Shown: positions 1-11,000, counted from the stretch's first letter. The stretch is 64,000 nt of DNA from Pseudomonas agarici (GCF_900109755.1 NZ_FOAR01000023.1:1-64000); one strand, 5' to 3'. Notes: generated by a model from the letters alone, not told the origin. A program made the numbers and translations.

Positions 1-339
1 GTGATCAACCAGATCAAGATCGAAAACCCGCACCTGTGGGATGCCGAGATGAAGGAAGAAGCCACCCAGATGATCCTGCAGGGCACCCAACTGGAAATCG
101 AATACGCCCGCGACACCATGCCACGCGGCGTACTGGGCATGAACGCGGCGATGATGGAGGACTACCTCAAGTTCATCGCCAACCGTCGCTTGAGCCAAAT
201 CGGCTTGAAGGAAGAATATCCGGGCACCACTAACCCGTTCCCCTGGATGAGCGAGATCATGGACTTGAAGAAAGAGAAGAACTTCTTCGAGACCCGCGTG
301 ATCGAGTATCAGACCGGTGGCGCGTTGAGCTGGGATTGA
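1..339 (+). CDS. nrdB: Ribonucleotide reductase class Ia beta subunit, C-terminal part
   Basis: This is the last 112 codons of an open frame that enters from the left edge, so the true start lies outside the window. The small R2 subunit carries the di-iron tyrosyl radical used by NrdA to reduce ribonucleoside diphosphates. Visible family signs are the helical stretch around MMEDYLKFIANRRL, the segment NPFPWMSEIMDLKKEKNFFE, and the acidic C-terminal tail that docks on NrdA. The metal ligands lie upstream and cannot be checked. About 130 bp without a recognised gene separate it from the convergent LysR gene. The gene is core and fixes the left side as ordinary chromosome. Confidence 0.93.
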   Translation: MINQIKIENPHLWDAEMKEEATQMILQGTQLEIEYARDTMPRGVLGMNAAMMEDYLKFIANRRLSQIGLKEEYPGTTNPFPWMSEIMDLKKEKNFFETRVIEYQTGGALSWD

Positions 340-470
340 TGTTGCCGTGTCCATTTGTCACTGTCGAACTTAACTCTAAAACTGCGACACCCTCGGACCA
401 GTAAAGCAGTTGTATTTTCTTCGCAACTGCATACTGGGCATTAGCATAAAAATTTCTTGCTTTTTGCCCT

Positions 471-1358
471 TCAAGAATCGGACCGGTAATACTCAGCCAT
501 AAAATCTACAAACGCCCGAACCTTGGGAGGTAAATGGCGAGCATGAGGATAGACCGCATAGTAATGGCGTACACCAAGGGTATATTCCGGAAGAATTCTG
601 ACTAGCCTACCAACTTTTAGATCATCTTGAACGGTGGCCAATGTGAAGGACGCAATGCCCGCGCCGGCAAGCGCGGACGCGTGCAGCGCGGTGACGGTAT
701 CGGAACGAAATCCGTTGTCGTGAACAACGGTTATCGGTGGCCCCGTCTCGGACTCAAGCAACCACTGACGGGACGTTCCGTAGCTCAAAATCCGGTGATC
801 ACCTAATTCCGCAGTGCTACGCGGTAAACCGAACTTACCCACATAGGCGCCGGAAGCCACCAGTACCATCGGCGATACGCTCAACAAACGCGCGACCAGG
901 CTACTATCGACCAAAGGCCCGCAAATGCGTAAGGCGACATCGAAGCGCCCAGCGATCAGATCGACTAATAGATCAGAGCAGGACAAATCAATTTGAATAT
1001 CCGGAAAACGCTGCTGAAAAGCCGGTAACCAACTGGCCAGATCGAGTGTGCCAACAACCAGAGGTGCCGTGATACGCAGCACCCCTGAAGGTCGGTCTTG
1101 CTCATTGGTAACGGCTTGGGCCGCGGTATCGACGCGCTCAAGAATATCCACACAAGCGGCGTAATATTTTTCGCCAGCCGAGGTAAGACTTAGACGACGT
1201 GTATTTCGACTTATCAGGCGCACGCCCAATGTTTTCTCCAATTGTTGCAATTGACGCGACACCGAAGAATGACTGGTATCCATTCGTTGAGCCGCGGCCG
1301 AAAAGCCTTGGGATTCAACGATGCAACGAAAGGTGTACATAGCGAGTATCTGATTCAT
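471..1358 (-). CDS. LysR-family transcriptional regulator
   Basis: A 295-aa protein of typical LysR length. Residues 1-60 form the winged helix-turn-helix (FSAAAQRMDTSHSSVSRQLQ, followed by LEKTLGVRLISRNTRR). Residues about 90-290 form the periplasmic-binding-like effector domain. The sequence resembles the CrgA/AaeR-like group common in Pseudomonas (RITAPLVVGTLDLASWLPAF), but the effector is unknown. It lies 8 bp downstream of, and on the same strand as, the isochorismatase-like gene, so the two are probably cotranscribed. That makes the hydrolase a candidate target or functional partner. Confidence 0.9.
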   Translation of the reverse strand: MNQILAMYTFRCIVESQGFSAAAQRMDTSHSSVSRQLQQLEKTLGVRLISRNTRRLSLTSAGEKYYAACVDILERVDTAAQAVTNEQDRPSGVLRITAPLVVGTLDLASWLPAFQQRFPDIQIDLSCSDLLVDLIAGRFDVALRICGPLVDSSLVARLLSVSPMVLVASGAYVGKFGLPRSTAELGDHRILSYGTSRQWLLESETGPPITVVHDNGFRSDTVTALHASALAGAGIASFTLATVQDDLKVGRLVRILPEYTLGVRHYYAVYPHARHLPPKVRAFVDFMAEYYRSDS

Positions 1359-1366
1359 CGAATAAT

Positions 1367-2053
1367 CTACCGCACTGGTAGTTTCAAGATCTGCGCGGTG
1401 GTCATCACGTCGCCAAAGGCATCTTCGACTGCCGCCAGTGCAGCGTCGTGCAACGAATCTTTGTCAACGGATTCGCCATTGGCACGAGTAATGGCGCGAG
1501 TAGCCGACGCATCGGAAGCAACCAGGACATGGTAACCCAACGGGGCAGCGTCACGCGCGGCGCCAGCGACACAAGCGTGAGTCATCAGGCCGCTGATAAT
1601 CAGCGTATTAATTCCGGCTTTTTTCAAGCGGCTGTCCAGATCGGTACTGCCAAAAACACTGACGGTGGTCTTCTGAAGCAGGGTATCCTGGGCACGTGAC
1701 TGCATGTCTGGATGGAGTTTAACCGTTTCGCCATCAAGGGCGAACACAGCGGAACCTGCCGGGGCAACGTGCTGGACACGATAGACCGGGATCTTGTTGT
1801 TATCGGCAAATTTTATCAACTCGCGGGTATTGGCCAGCGCCGCGAGGCCATCGAGAATCGGCATTTTGCCAGTGAAGTATTCGTTTTGGAAATCGATTAC
1901 AACCAGAGCAGATTTTCCTGCCTCCAGTTGCCTGATCGGCTCCGCACCCGACATCGCCCGGATGGTCGGGTGATCGCTAGCAGAAGCGACGGTGTTAGCA
2001 ACTATGCCAGAAAACGCACAAGCAGCCATCAGTCGACGGGTAAACCTTTGCAT
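1367..2053 (-). CDS. Exported isochorismatase-fold cysteine hydrolase
   Basis: A 228-aa protein. Residues 1-25 look like a signal peptide with an RR pair followed by a hydrophobic stretch ending in VASA, possibly Tat-type. The rest is an isochorismatase-like alpha/beta hydrolase. All three catalytic elements can be seen: Asp in ALVVIDFQNEYF, Lys in LLQKTTVSVF, and Cys in SGLMTHACVAGAARDA. Such enzymes hydrolyse amides or vinyl ethers such as nicotinamide, isochorismate and ureido acids; the substrate cannot be told here. Most family members are cytoplasmic, so an exported form is slightly unusual. It is first in a two-gene unit with the LysR gene. Confidence 0.85.
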   Translation of the reverse strand: MQRFTRRLMAACAFSGIVANTVASASDHPTIRAMSGAEPIRQLEAGKSALVVIDFQNEYFTGKMPILDGLAALANTRELIKFADNNKIPVYRVQHVAPAGSAVFALDGETVKLHPDMQSRAQDTLLQKTTVSVFGSTDLDSRLKKAGINTLIISGLMTHACVAGAARDAAPLGYHVLVASDASATRAITRANGESVDKDSLHDAALAAVEDAFGDVMTTAQILKLPVR

Positions 2054-2481
2054 GAGTACTTCCTTCTTCAGTTGGATAAGTCAACGAAATACTAAGCAAA
2101 TGACACCCGCTCGCACACAGGGCAGATTGTAGATGTCTTGTGCTGTTTATGCACAGATGCTGGCGTCGGCATTGAGGAGGCCGATAGTCATGCTGGATCG
2201 CCGCCATGGCCCCTCCTTCAACGCCCCGGTTCTGCTCGCGGACTCTGCATTCAAAATGCGCAGCCTGATCTGGAATCCACTGCGCGATGCCGCCATGTTC
2301 CGCCATGGGCGTCGCGCCACGGCGGAACTATCTCTGACTCGACACTTGTTGGCTCTATATACCTGCCGTCCTTCTGATCGGCGGACAGGACACCAGCGGA
2401 GCTCACGAAAACTGGCCGGTATCCTACCTCCCATGCCTGGTGGCGACTCACTGCAACCGGCGCCACAGCATTTACACGAAT
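2054..2481. other. Intergenic stretch with no recognised gene
   Basis: 428 bp containing several overlapping open frames on both strands. None has a convincing ribosome binding site, family motif or consistent composition. The high GC at 2150-2480 contrasts with the AT-rich gene that follows and may be the worn remnant of a former gene, but I recognise no family. Confidence 0.4.
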
Positions 2482-3525
2482 TTAAACACCCGAAAAATTC
2501 TTAATGAGAACATCGCCACCATCCAGTGCAAAGGGAGCAGCATCAGAACCCAATGGATTCGAATTTTTAATCGGCGAGGTTGACACAACCTCCATATCCT
2601 TCAAATTCACCCAAGCTCTGCTTATTTCCCTAACCTCAACTTTCTTAGCGTCCCTTTTTGCCGAAGTATAAAATACATAGGCGTTTGGATAATCAACCAT
2701 CAAAGTAGATGGCGAGGACTTGATGTCATTATTAAATGATTTCAATTTATGTTTACTGATATATTTTCCAAAACCGTCTATTTTTGCGCATAACATTTCG
2801 CCCGTTTTCTCCTTTGAATGATAAAACACATAAAATGTGGTAAATCCACGGTCATCTCCCGTACTTAGGACACTAGGACTATGTTGCATCTCAATTTCAG
2901 AATAAACCTCCAAGGAGCTTTCATCAATTTTCATTTTTTCGAGGTCATCTATTCTCAAACTACACATCAAATTTGACTTGTTTCTAAAAAATAACCGGCC
3001 AATATATTTTTTAGATTCGGGCTTATACCTTACAGATATAGAGGGATAGCCATCTAATTGAACATGATCCCTGGAAACTGTTACAGTGTTTAACGGCTCT
3101 ATTTTTTCAGAATTATAATCAAAAGAATATTGCGACCAGGAAATCTGCCCCTTACTTTCCTGATAAAACAAGTGAAGATGCTCATTAGTTAAATACGGGA
3201 TAACGCTTTCTTCCGAGGTTATACTCAGATCTACTCCCGCTATATTCCAGCGTAGATTTTGAAGATAAATCTTGCACCCTGTTATTCCGAGATAATTATT
3301 TGTCCTAAGCAACATGTAAATACTTTCGTTTTCCTTATCAAAAAAGGCGGTTGGATTGGCACCAAATGGATAGCTATCGTCCAACTGTTCAAATGGCTTG
3401 TATGTATCCGTTGTCGAAGGAGTCCAACCGGCTCCGTCCGGATAGCCTTTTTCAAAAACAGAGTAATCCGGCTTATTCACATCGAGCCGTTGCGATGACC
3501 GGAAAAATACATATTGATAGCCCAT
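2482..3525 (-). CDS. Hypothetical beta-rich protein
   Basis: A 347-aa protein that I do not recognise. It has no signal peptide or membrane segment. It is rich in aromatic and polar residues with alternating patterns (YQYVFFRSSQRL at the start, TFYVFYHSKEKTGEM and DYPNAYVFYTSAKRD later). These recur as strand-like blocks carrying an F/VFYxS pattern, which suggests a beta-propeller or lectin-like fold. Its DNA is much more AT-rich than nrdB or the NRPS, suggesting acquisition by transfer. It points away from the helical toxin-like gene at 4021, with about 500 bp between them. Confidence 0.7.
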   Translation of the reverse strand: MGYQYVFFRSSQRLDVNKPDYSVFEKGYPDGAGWTPSTTDTYKPFEQLDDSYPFGANPTAFFDKENESIYMLLRTNNYLGITGCKIYLQNLRWNIAGVDLSITSEESVIPYLTNEHLHLFYQESKGQISWSQYSFDYNSEKIEPLNTVTVSRDHVQLDGYPSISVRYKPESKKYIGRLFFRNKSNLMCSLRIDDLEKMKIDESSLEVYSEIEMQHSPSVLSTGDDRGFTTFYVFYHSKEKTGEMLCAKIDGFGKYISKHKLKSFNNDIKSSPSTLMVDYPNAYVFYTSAKRDAKKVEVREISRAWVNLKDMEVVSTSPIKNSNPLGSDAAPFALDGGDVLIKNFSGV

Positions 3526-4020
3526 CAGCCATTTCCCCTGCGCAATATTTAAAATTTTTCATTTATTTTATGAACATGAAATACTTTCCATGCAAATATA
3601 ATTTATAGGCGCTATCCAGATTTAAAAACTATTATTATTCATAGAAACATCAGCGAGGGTGCCGACGTTCGGCGTGAATCGGCTCGCCCGTAACGCTGTG
3701 AGGACGACCAGTATGATATCGATATTAAAGCTTCGACTCATTAAACAATGGAGAGCAGGTCAAACCGAAAAATGTAGCGCGCCAGAAAACTGATAAAAAT
3801 CATAACTCACAGCAAAAAAGACAGTGCTAATTTTTATGCACAACATTCAAACAAAATATTTTTTGCGACTTCTATCCCCTCAACATAGTTATGCAGTTCA
3901 ACCTAGACGAAAGCATCAGCTTTCCTCTCAAAACTGATATTGCAACAATGCTAATGGGAGCAACCGGCTCATTGTGCGCAATACGGGACATGACGACCTC
4001 ACCCAGAGGAAATTACAATA
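3526..4020. other. AT-rich divergent intergenic region
   Basis: 495 bp between two divergently transcribed accessory genes, so it must hold both promoters. A 61-codon frame at 3891-4076 overlaps the start of the next gene in another frame and is probably not coding. The sequence AGAGGA about 10 nt before 4021 serves as ribosome binding site for the downstream gene. No clear operator was seen. Confidence 0.4.
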
Positions 4021-5217
4021 ATGAAATATTATTCAGATCTGGCACGATATATATACCCGGTATTCCAATATTATGAATCAGCCAGGTTGTGCCCCGAAAT
4101 CGTCCCTCTCAGGGACTCAGCCGATGCGGACCTGCTTCGTGTCTACCAAAGAATTACAGAATACGTAGCTGATCAAAAAGTGACTTTTAAATTTAGTGCC
4201 TCACCATTTTTCAACGCACTGTCAACGTTGGACGAAACACTAAATAAACTCTGGCATCGTGATTATATCTATGCATCCGACAATCTGATAGATGCGATAA
4301 AACAGGCGAATGTAGTCATAGGAAAACAGCAAAAATACTTCGTCGGCCCCACATCAAAAAATATAATAAAAAGCTCAAAAGCCGGCGTTACCGCCATTGA
4401 TAATATGCGAAAACTGATGGATATAAACGACTTGGAGTCATCCATCAACGACATTTACGCCAAGCTCAAGTCACTGAGAATCAGGACTATGGCTGACTTA
4501 ACCCCATTGCAAAACGAATTGAACAGGCTGAGCCTCTCATTTAGTGACGACGATAGCTTTGACACCATGCAGACAGCGCTTAAAACTTACACACAAGCTA
4601 TTGAAACGGAAGAAAGGAATTTAGCCTCTGCAGAAAAATCGTTGATAAATGGTTCATTACTGCTGACTGGAGCGGCAGTTGCAGGAGGATTGGTTTATTG
4701 CTTAATCAGTTATGGAAAAACAGCGCTTACTGCTGGCGCTTATGTTCCGGTCGCACTCGCCTGTACTGCAGCCACGATAAACGCCGGCATGGATGTGTAC
4801 AATGTAGTAACGGCGGTGGATACACTAAACACAGCAGTAGCCAACTACAATGATTTCGTTAGAAACATTGCTAACGAACCTTTTATTTTGTATATAGCAA
4901 TCAATGGATGGCTTGAAACAGCAAATCGGGTAATCAGGAATCTCGATAGATTTAAAGATCTGCTAGATGTCTACATCAGCTACTTTAATGAAAACTCAGA
5001 ATCTGTTGAAAGCTATATGAACAGCGTCAACAAGCTTATTACAGCCAGGGAAGAAAAATGGCTCTCGGCAGCTGACATCAAGTCTTTGGAAAACAGCTTT
5101 TCCAACATTAAAAATAATTTTAAATTCGACAACTTGAAGATAACATACACTATTACCAAAGACAGCATGGTATGTTTTAAGGTATTGGCCGCAAAGGAAT
5201 ATCACACATTGACATAA
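4021..5217 (+). CDS. Putative alpha-helical pore-forming toxin-like protein
   Basis: A 398-aa, almost wholly helical protein without a signal peptide. Residues about 60-210 are long amphipathic helices with coiled-coil character. Residues about 210-265 form a hydrophobic hairpin (SLLLTGAAVAGGLVYCLISYG, then a short turn, then VPVALACTAATINAG). Further amphipathic helices follow. Long helices flanking one central hydrophobic hairpin are the hallmark of the ClyA/Hbl/XaxA-type pore-forming toxins, and the length fits the alpha-xenorhabdolysin A subunit. This is an inference from architecture; I could not confirm residue-level homology. An XaxB-like partner is not visible next to it. The DNA is AT-rich relative to the core. 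Confidence 0.55.
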   Translation: MKYYSDLARYIYPVFQYYESARLCPEIVPLRDSADADLLRVYQRITEYVADQKVTFKFSASPFFNALSTLDETLNKLWHRDYIYASDNLIDAIKQANVVIGKQQKYFVGPTSKNIIKSSKAGVTAIDNMRKLMDINDLESSINDIYAKLKSLRIRTMADLTPLQNELNRLSLSFSDDDSFDTMQTALKTYTQAIETEERNLASAEKSLINGSLLLTGAAVAGGLVYCLISYGKTALTAGAYVPVALACTAATINAGMDVYNVVTAVDTLNTAVANYNDFVRNIANEPFILYIAINGWLETANRVIRNLDRFKDLLDVYISYFNENSESVESYMNSVNKLITAREEKWLSAADIKSLENSFSNIKNNFKFDNLKITYTITKDSMVCFKVLAAKEYHTLT

Positions 5218-5540
5218 TCGCCAGCGAGTCTGTTGCAAATGGCAATGACTGACCCTCTCTGGAAATTATCATGTACGCATGGAGATAAGTAAAAACTATT
5301 GACACAAGGAAATCATAAGCGATTTTATGCCATGACCAACAATTTACTTGGCAAGTGCATCTAGTAAGCGACCGTAAATATCTAGACGAACAAAATTGAG
5401 CGAGAAACTTACAAAGCATTCCTCAATAGGGCTTTGAATATAGATGCCGCATAACTAATATCGAGCACACACAATCGTCTATTCAGCAATTAAAGAAGAC
5501 CTACTTATCCGTTCACCACTATTTCGGAGGTTCTTCCACC
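5218..5540. other. Intergenic region, nothing recognised
   Basis: 323 bp of AT-rich sequence between the helical protein gene and the pentapeptide-repeat gene. A good ribosome binding site (GGAGG, about 9 nt before 5541) lies at its right end. No terminator or operator could be identified with confidence. Confidence 0.4.
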
Positions 5541-7958
5541 ATGCGCGGACATCCGTATGAAGCGTTCTTCTTATACCTCTGTACCAAGCGCACGACCGCG
5601 TTGCTAATAGTCACATTGCTGATGACCCTGTTGTTCACCACCACGGCTTCCGCCGCGCAGACGATTGCTGGGATGGCACCGTGTCCGGCAACTAGTGGCA
5701 CTTCTTATGCGGGCAAAAATCTGACCAACTACAACTTCAGCAGCCTGCCCGCTGGGTCGCTCATAGGCGCGGACTTCACCAATACCACTCTCAAGGGCGC
5801 GATATTTGCCGATCAGGATCTCACCGGAGCCAGTTTCCGAGGTGCGGACTTAGGTCTTAGCGACAAGGGTAACGTGGTCTTCTCCGGCGCGACACTGACC
5901 AATACCTGCTTTATCGGTGCACTGATGAACAAAACCGATTTCAGCTATGCCAACCTCAACTGCACTGACTTCTCCTACGTCGGGCTGGTGCAAGCCCAAT
6001 TCGGTCCCAGGCAGAAAATTTTCGCCAACCCCTATTGCCGAACAAAATTCGTCGGCAGCGTCATCGACATCAACGCTATCACCCCGGACAATTGGGGCCG
6101 TGTTGACTTCACCAACGCCAGTTTCCGGAATCTCAACCCAGACGATTTTTCGCTGGCCGGCCAGAACCTCACCGGCGCAATGCTGGCAGGCACCGACCTC
6201 ACTAATATCGATTTCAACGGGGCCAATCTGACCCTGGTCGACTTCACCGGCACCACGCTTAATTATGCCCAATTGACCGCCACCGCGCTCAATGGCGCTA
6301 AACTGGTCAATGCGCAATTGCATGATGCCAAACTCGACTGCGCACTGCTCTCTGGCACTTCCGGCCAGCTCGACACTTACGGTACGCCTTGTCCGGCGGT
6401 GCCGGGCACAACCGCTCCCGACGCTATCGCAGACCTCACGAACGCCAATCTGAAGTCAGCTATCCTCAACAAAGCAGTATTCGATAAAGTGAAACTGACG
6501 GGTGCCAACCTGGTGGGCGTCAGTGCGATTCAGGCCACCTTTCGCAAAGCCTTTCTGGAGGCAACCGGCGAGCTTCCGGCGGCTAGCATAGCCGGTGCCA
6601 ATCTCACCAAGGCCAACTTCCAGAACGCGCACATCAATAACGTCACTTTCAACAACTCCGTCCTCACCGATGCTCGATTCGACCAGGGCACGACGTTGAA
6701 TGGTACCGACTTTTCGGGCTCCATCATGCCGGGCACTACCTTTGACGGTGCCGTGCTAGAGAGCGTGAACTTCAGTTCGACGATTCTTCAAAACGCGCAA
6801 TTCACCGACGCCACGATCAAGGCCACGCCCAATGGCGGCTCGACAGTCAACTTCTTTTGCTCGCAGCTGGGCGGCAGCAACTTCAAGAACGCGACGGTAA
6901 CGGACAGCAACTTCCAAGCCGCTGTGATGCCGTCAGGCGTGATACCGAAAGGCGCGTGTTGCCCTCAACCAGGTGGCAAGACCTGGTGCGGTAACGTCGA
7001 CATCACTCAGCAGGCCTATGGCGATGTCGACTATCCGGTGCTAAAGGCCCCGGTCACCTGCCCCAATGGCGATTTTGCCCAATGCAGTGGGACGCAATGG
7101 ACAATCGACGAATGGCGGACCAATCTGTGCACCGCCAACCACGGCACCCAAACGGTTTGGTCCAAGCCCGACTGTGACAAGCCAATGGGCGAGCAGGTAA
7201 AGTTCAACGATGCCAACCTGAAGGCCTGCATCTTAGGCATGTTTTCAGAGAAATTGTCATCGATCAGCATCACTACTGCCGCGACGGTGCCGGAGATCAG
7301 TTGCCCAGGCAACGGCATCACCGATCTGACCGGCCTGGAGCACTTCACCGGACTGACCAGACTGAACCTGAGTGACAACCAGATCACCCAGTTCCAGTTC
7401 AAAGAGCCGTTCAAACAGCTCAAGACACTCAATCTGAGCAATAACCAACTCACCACGCTGGACGTCACGGAGCTGGCTAACCTGGTCAACCTGGACGTAT
7501 CCAACAACCAACTACAGTCCATCATTGGCTTGGTGAATCTGGATCCGGTCGTGTTGGATCTTTCCTCCAACCATTTCACCAGTTTCGACCTGGCAATCCT
7601 CGACAGCGTTGTCTTTGCCGACTTGTCGAATAATCACCTTACCAGCGTACTCGACGGTTACAACAAAGACCTGTCGCGACTCACCTCGCTGGCTTATCTG
7701 GACCTTTCCTACAACTCAATCATCACCCTCGGCGATGCCAAGTCGATCGCGCAAAGCGGTTCGCTGACGTCGCTCTACCTGGCCTGCAATCCGACGTTCG
7801 ACTGCGCCAGCCTCGATCTCACAGGCACATCTACCGCCTTGCAGACAAGCCAGTGTGCATTGTTCAACCCGCAAAAAACGCAATGGATCACGCAACCGAA
7901 TCCTTCATGCGCCACCTTGGAGCCGAGGCGTTACCCCATAGAGCGCTCACACCAATAG
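5541..7958 (+). CDS. Exported pentapeptide-repeat plus leucine-rich-repeat protein
   Basis: An 805-aa protein starting at an ATG with GGAGG upstream. Residues 1-39 are a signal peptide ending in TTASAA. Residues about 50-460 hold many imperfect pentapeptide repeats of A(D/N)LxG type (GADFTNTTLKGA, GANLTLVDFTGT, GANLTKANFQNA), predicted to fold as a right-handed quadrilateral beta-helix. Residues about 470-550 form a Cys-rich linker. Residues about 580-760 are leucine-rich repeats (LTRLNLSDNQIT, LKTLNLSNNQLT, LVNLDVSNNQLQ). The combination with a secretion signal suggests a cell-surface or secreted binding protein. It is followed after 73 bp by the 1089-aa gene, apparently in one operon. Confidence 0.85.
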   Translation: MRGHPYEAFFLYLCTKRTTALLIVTLLMTLLFTTTASAAQTIAGMAPCPATSGTSYAGKNLTNYNFSSLPAGSLIGADFTNTTLKGAIFADQDLTGASFRGADLGLSDKGNVVFSGATLTNTCFIGALMNKTDFSYANLNCTDFSYVGLVQAQFGPRQKIFANPYCRTKFVGSVIDINAITPDNWGRVDFTNASFRNLNPDDFSLAGQNLTGAMLAGTDLTNIDFNGANLTLVDFTGTTLNYAQLTATALNGAKLVNAQLHDAKLDCALLSGTSGQLDTYGTPCPAVPGTTAPDAIADLTNANLKSAILNKAVFDKVKLTGANLVGVSAIQATFRKAFLEATGELPAASIAGANLTKANFQNAHINNVTFNNSVLTDARFDQGTTLNGTDFSGSIMPGTTFDGAVLESVNFSSTILQNAQFTDATIKATPNGGSTVNFFCSQLGGSNFKNATVTDSNFQAAVMPSGVIPKGACCPQPGGKTWCGNVDITQQAYGDVDYPVLKAPVTCPNGDFAQCSGTQWTIDEWRTNLCTANHGTQTVWSKPDCDKPMGEQVKFNDANLKACILGMFSEKLSSISITTAATVPEISCPGNGITDLTGLEHFTGLTRLNLSDNQITQFQFKEPFKQLKTLNLSNNQLTTLDVTELANLVNLDVSNNQLQSIIGLVNLDPVVLDLSSNHFTSFDLAILDSVVFADLSNNHLTSVLDGYNKDLSRLTSLAYLDLSYNSIITLGDAKSIAQSGSLTSLYLACNPTFDCASLDLTGTSTALQTSQCALFNPQKTQWITQPNPSCATLEPRRYPIERSHQ

Positions 7959-8031
7959 CCAGCGAGCACGTTATGTCTCGTCCGGCATTGCAGTCCTTCG
8001 GCTCGCCCCCTGACTCCCATGGAGAGAAGTC

Positions 8032-11000
8032 ATGCATACAGAAGAAACGAAAATATGGATGAAGGCCGTCTATCATGCCGACCTGCGCGATGCGCTCGCC
8101 AATGAGGATTATTGGCTTCAGGCAGGCGGGCGCCGGTATCCGTTGATAGCCCATACCGACGAGACACGTGCCATGGCCAAGGCCAGCAACGCCAGGTTGG
8201 CGGCCACACCGGACGAATGCCTTACTCACTACACGCGTGACGCCGTCGACCTACCGGCAGACTGCGTCATACGAGTCCACATCAAGCACACACTGCGCAC
8301 GCGGCCCCAAGCCAAGAGTCAGGTGGGGCTGGGCAACGTCGCCATCCATGTGCCGCCACCGCAAGCGCTTAACGGAGCACACGCCACTGCCGAAACGGCC
8401 TTCCACGCAACTATCAACTACCCGTCCACCGCCAAGGCGCTGATATTTCACCATCCGGACCTGATCAACGCCGATCCGGCGCTGACAGCAACCATCTACA
8501 ACTATATGGACAACGACCAAGCCATCAGTGACCAATTTCAGACACTAGCGCTTGAGATGCGGCAGATGGGCCCGCCTGGCGAGGAGTCGGGCTGGGCCAC
8601 CCTGGTGCCATTTACACCGCCAAAGAGCGCAGGGAAAGGCTGCGACGGTCACGCTACTTACTACATATCGCAGCCCACAGAGCAAATCGTCATCTCCGCC
8701 GGTGCGGTGGCCACAGCCTTGATGAAGGCCACCAAGAATGACATGACACTGAAAAATAAGAAGTGGACCCTGCAGCCGGGCACATCGGTACAGGATTGCG
8801 CGACCGAGGAACAGACGATGCGGCTGGCGGTCCGGATTGACCTCGATCAGGCGGACGATTGGCAGGCAACGCTAGGCAGCACCGGCACCGCGTATGGCTT
8901 GCAGACCTCGATACAGGTGTTGGACTCAGCCCGGCGCCAGCTTCGGTTGACGATGAGCAACACCTATGTTCGTTACCTGGGGGCCTACATCCGATTCTTC
9001 GACGCCAAGGGTAACGCCATCAGCGTAGCGGATTGGAAAATCGATAATCCTGACATGACCTACAATGCGCTGCGAGGCCTGAACATCGACTACGACGACC
9101 TGCGCTGGCTCGGCTATATAGGACCGGTGAACAACGTAATGGCCGTGCCGATCCTATCCGATCCGGGTGTGCTGCAAGTCACCCTGACCTTTCCCGAGGA
9201 CGCGGTAAGCGCCGCGATCTATGGCTCTGGTTTAGGCACAGGCTCCGACGCATGGCCGAAGTCGCCTATTGTGGGCGGCGTCATGACCGGCTGCGTTAAT
9301 CTCGCCGTGCCTGCGTTCATGCTCGGCTTTGCCACGGCGATGCAGGCCTGCAAGCCGCTGTATCACTTTGTCAACGGGCTGATGTCGGACGCCAAGTTCC
9401 TCAGCGCGGTGATCGGCGGCGGATTAGCCTACTATGGCACGCAATTCGGCACGAGTGCCGCCAATAAGCAAATGAACTGGCATGCCTTCTCTTCACTGGC
9501 GAAAGTGCTGTTCGATCCGGCCGCCACCAAACTCCTGGCATGGATCGAGGCTGAAATGGTGGGTGAGGAACTGGTCGACGAGATCCCCTTCGCAGGCTGG
9601 ATCATCGCCGCCATCAATGTCGTCACCGGCATCGCCCAGATAGCTGAGACGATCGTGGAAGTGGCCACCTCGCCGTGGAACATTGCGAACTCGATTTCGA
9701 CCTCGATCACCACCACGGTGAAGGTCCACCCCGACCCTCGACACCAGGCATTTCCACAGCCTCCGGCAGGCAGTAAGGCCAGTCTGAAGGTTAAAGTCAT
9801 CTATCAAAACCAGTTGCGGGCGACCGTGATAGCTACCGTACCGGTGCCCACGAGTACCCCTCCCATATTGGCCGCGGTTTTCCCAAACAACACACTGGGC
9901 GGCCAAGTTAAGTTCGAAGCCGATTACTACATCGACACCTGGCTGGCTGGCAAAGCGACCACGGGTGTGGTGAACAACGATGAGGCCGACGCCAGCGATA
10001 TTGAGATGTTCCTGGTGCAATATCCGGTGCCGCTGAGCGAAAAATCGGTCTATGAACATAGCGCCTTGCTGACGTATCAGAACGCTACTTACGTTTGGCA
10101 ATCCACAGGCAAGGCACCCACGGCCACGATCACCGACGCCAACACCAGCAGCGATGGCAATGCAATTTCCATCTGGTCCGGGCTCACCTTGAGCCAGCGC
10201 TACGGCGCAGTGGGTACGGCCTGGAAGGCAGCTGGCATGGGTATCACTTCCTTGTCCAGTGGACTGGGTGGCCAATTATTCGCCATGCAGAACACCAATA
10301 TCCCAGGCACACCGATGGACGACCTGCAATTTCCGGCCTACGGCCTGGACGCGCAGACCCTGTTGGTCTATGACCCCTATCCTCCCAAGTTCTTGATGCA
10401 GGATGGCAACTGGATACTCGGTCCAGACGGTCATCCACTACCGGACCCAAATGACCAGCCTTTGGGTGAGTATTACGTCGACCCGCGCAAGGCCAACAAC
10501 GATCCCTTAAAGGACGGCGGCTTCCACCTACGCAAGGTCACGCTGTCGTCACCGACTCCGTTCGACATGGGTAACAACCTACTCAGCTACGGCCGCTTCC
10601 AACTCCAGCCCGACTCCATCGCGCTACACCCCTCAGGTTTCGTCATCGCCGTGAGTACGCAACCTGCGAAAATTCAGATAGGCCAATTGGTCCCGGCCGG
10701 GGCGGCCGACGCGGACGTACCAATGGCCCGCATCCATGCCGGTCTGGCGCGAACGGTCGACCGGCCGGGGCTGCTGTTCCATCCCGTGGCAGTGAGTTGC
10801 GCTTACGACGGCACAGTGCTGGTGCTGGAAGACACCAAGTCTTTCGATGACCAGGGCGTGGTCCTCGCCCGCGTGCAGGCTTTCGACCTCAATGGCAATC
10901 CGGTGAGCCGCTTTTTTGACGGAGGGGGCTTACCCACTTCGTTTCTGAACCTGTCCACCACGGGCGACAACACCTACTTGGACATCTGCGCGATCGGCGA

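Noticed and set aside
2133..2504. 123-codon plus-strand frame
   Set aside because: No binding site or motif, overlaps the 3' end of the 347-aa gene, and frames of similar length occur on both strands here.
5850..6323. 157-codon minus-strand frame rich in VGxxE
   Set aside because: It is the mirror of pentapeptide repeats on the other strand; repeat DNA often leaves long antisense frames. The same applies to 11270-12343 and 13539-13925.
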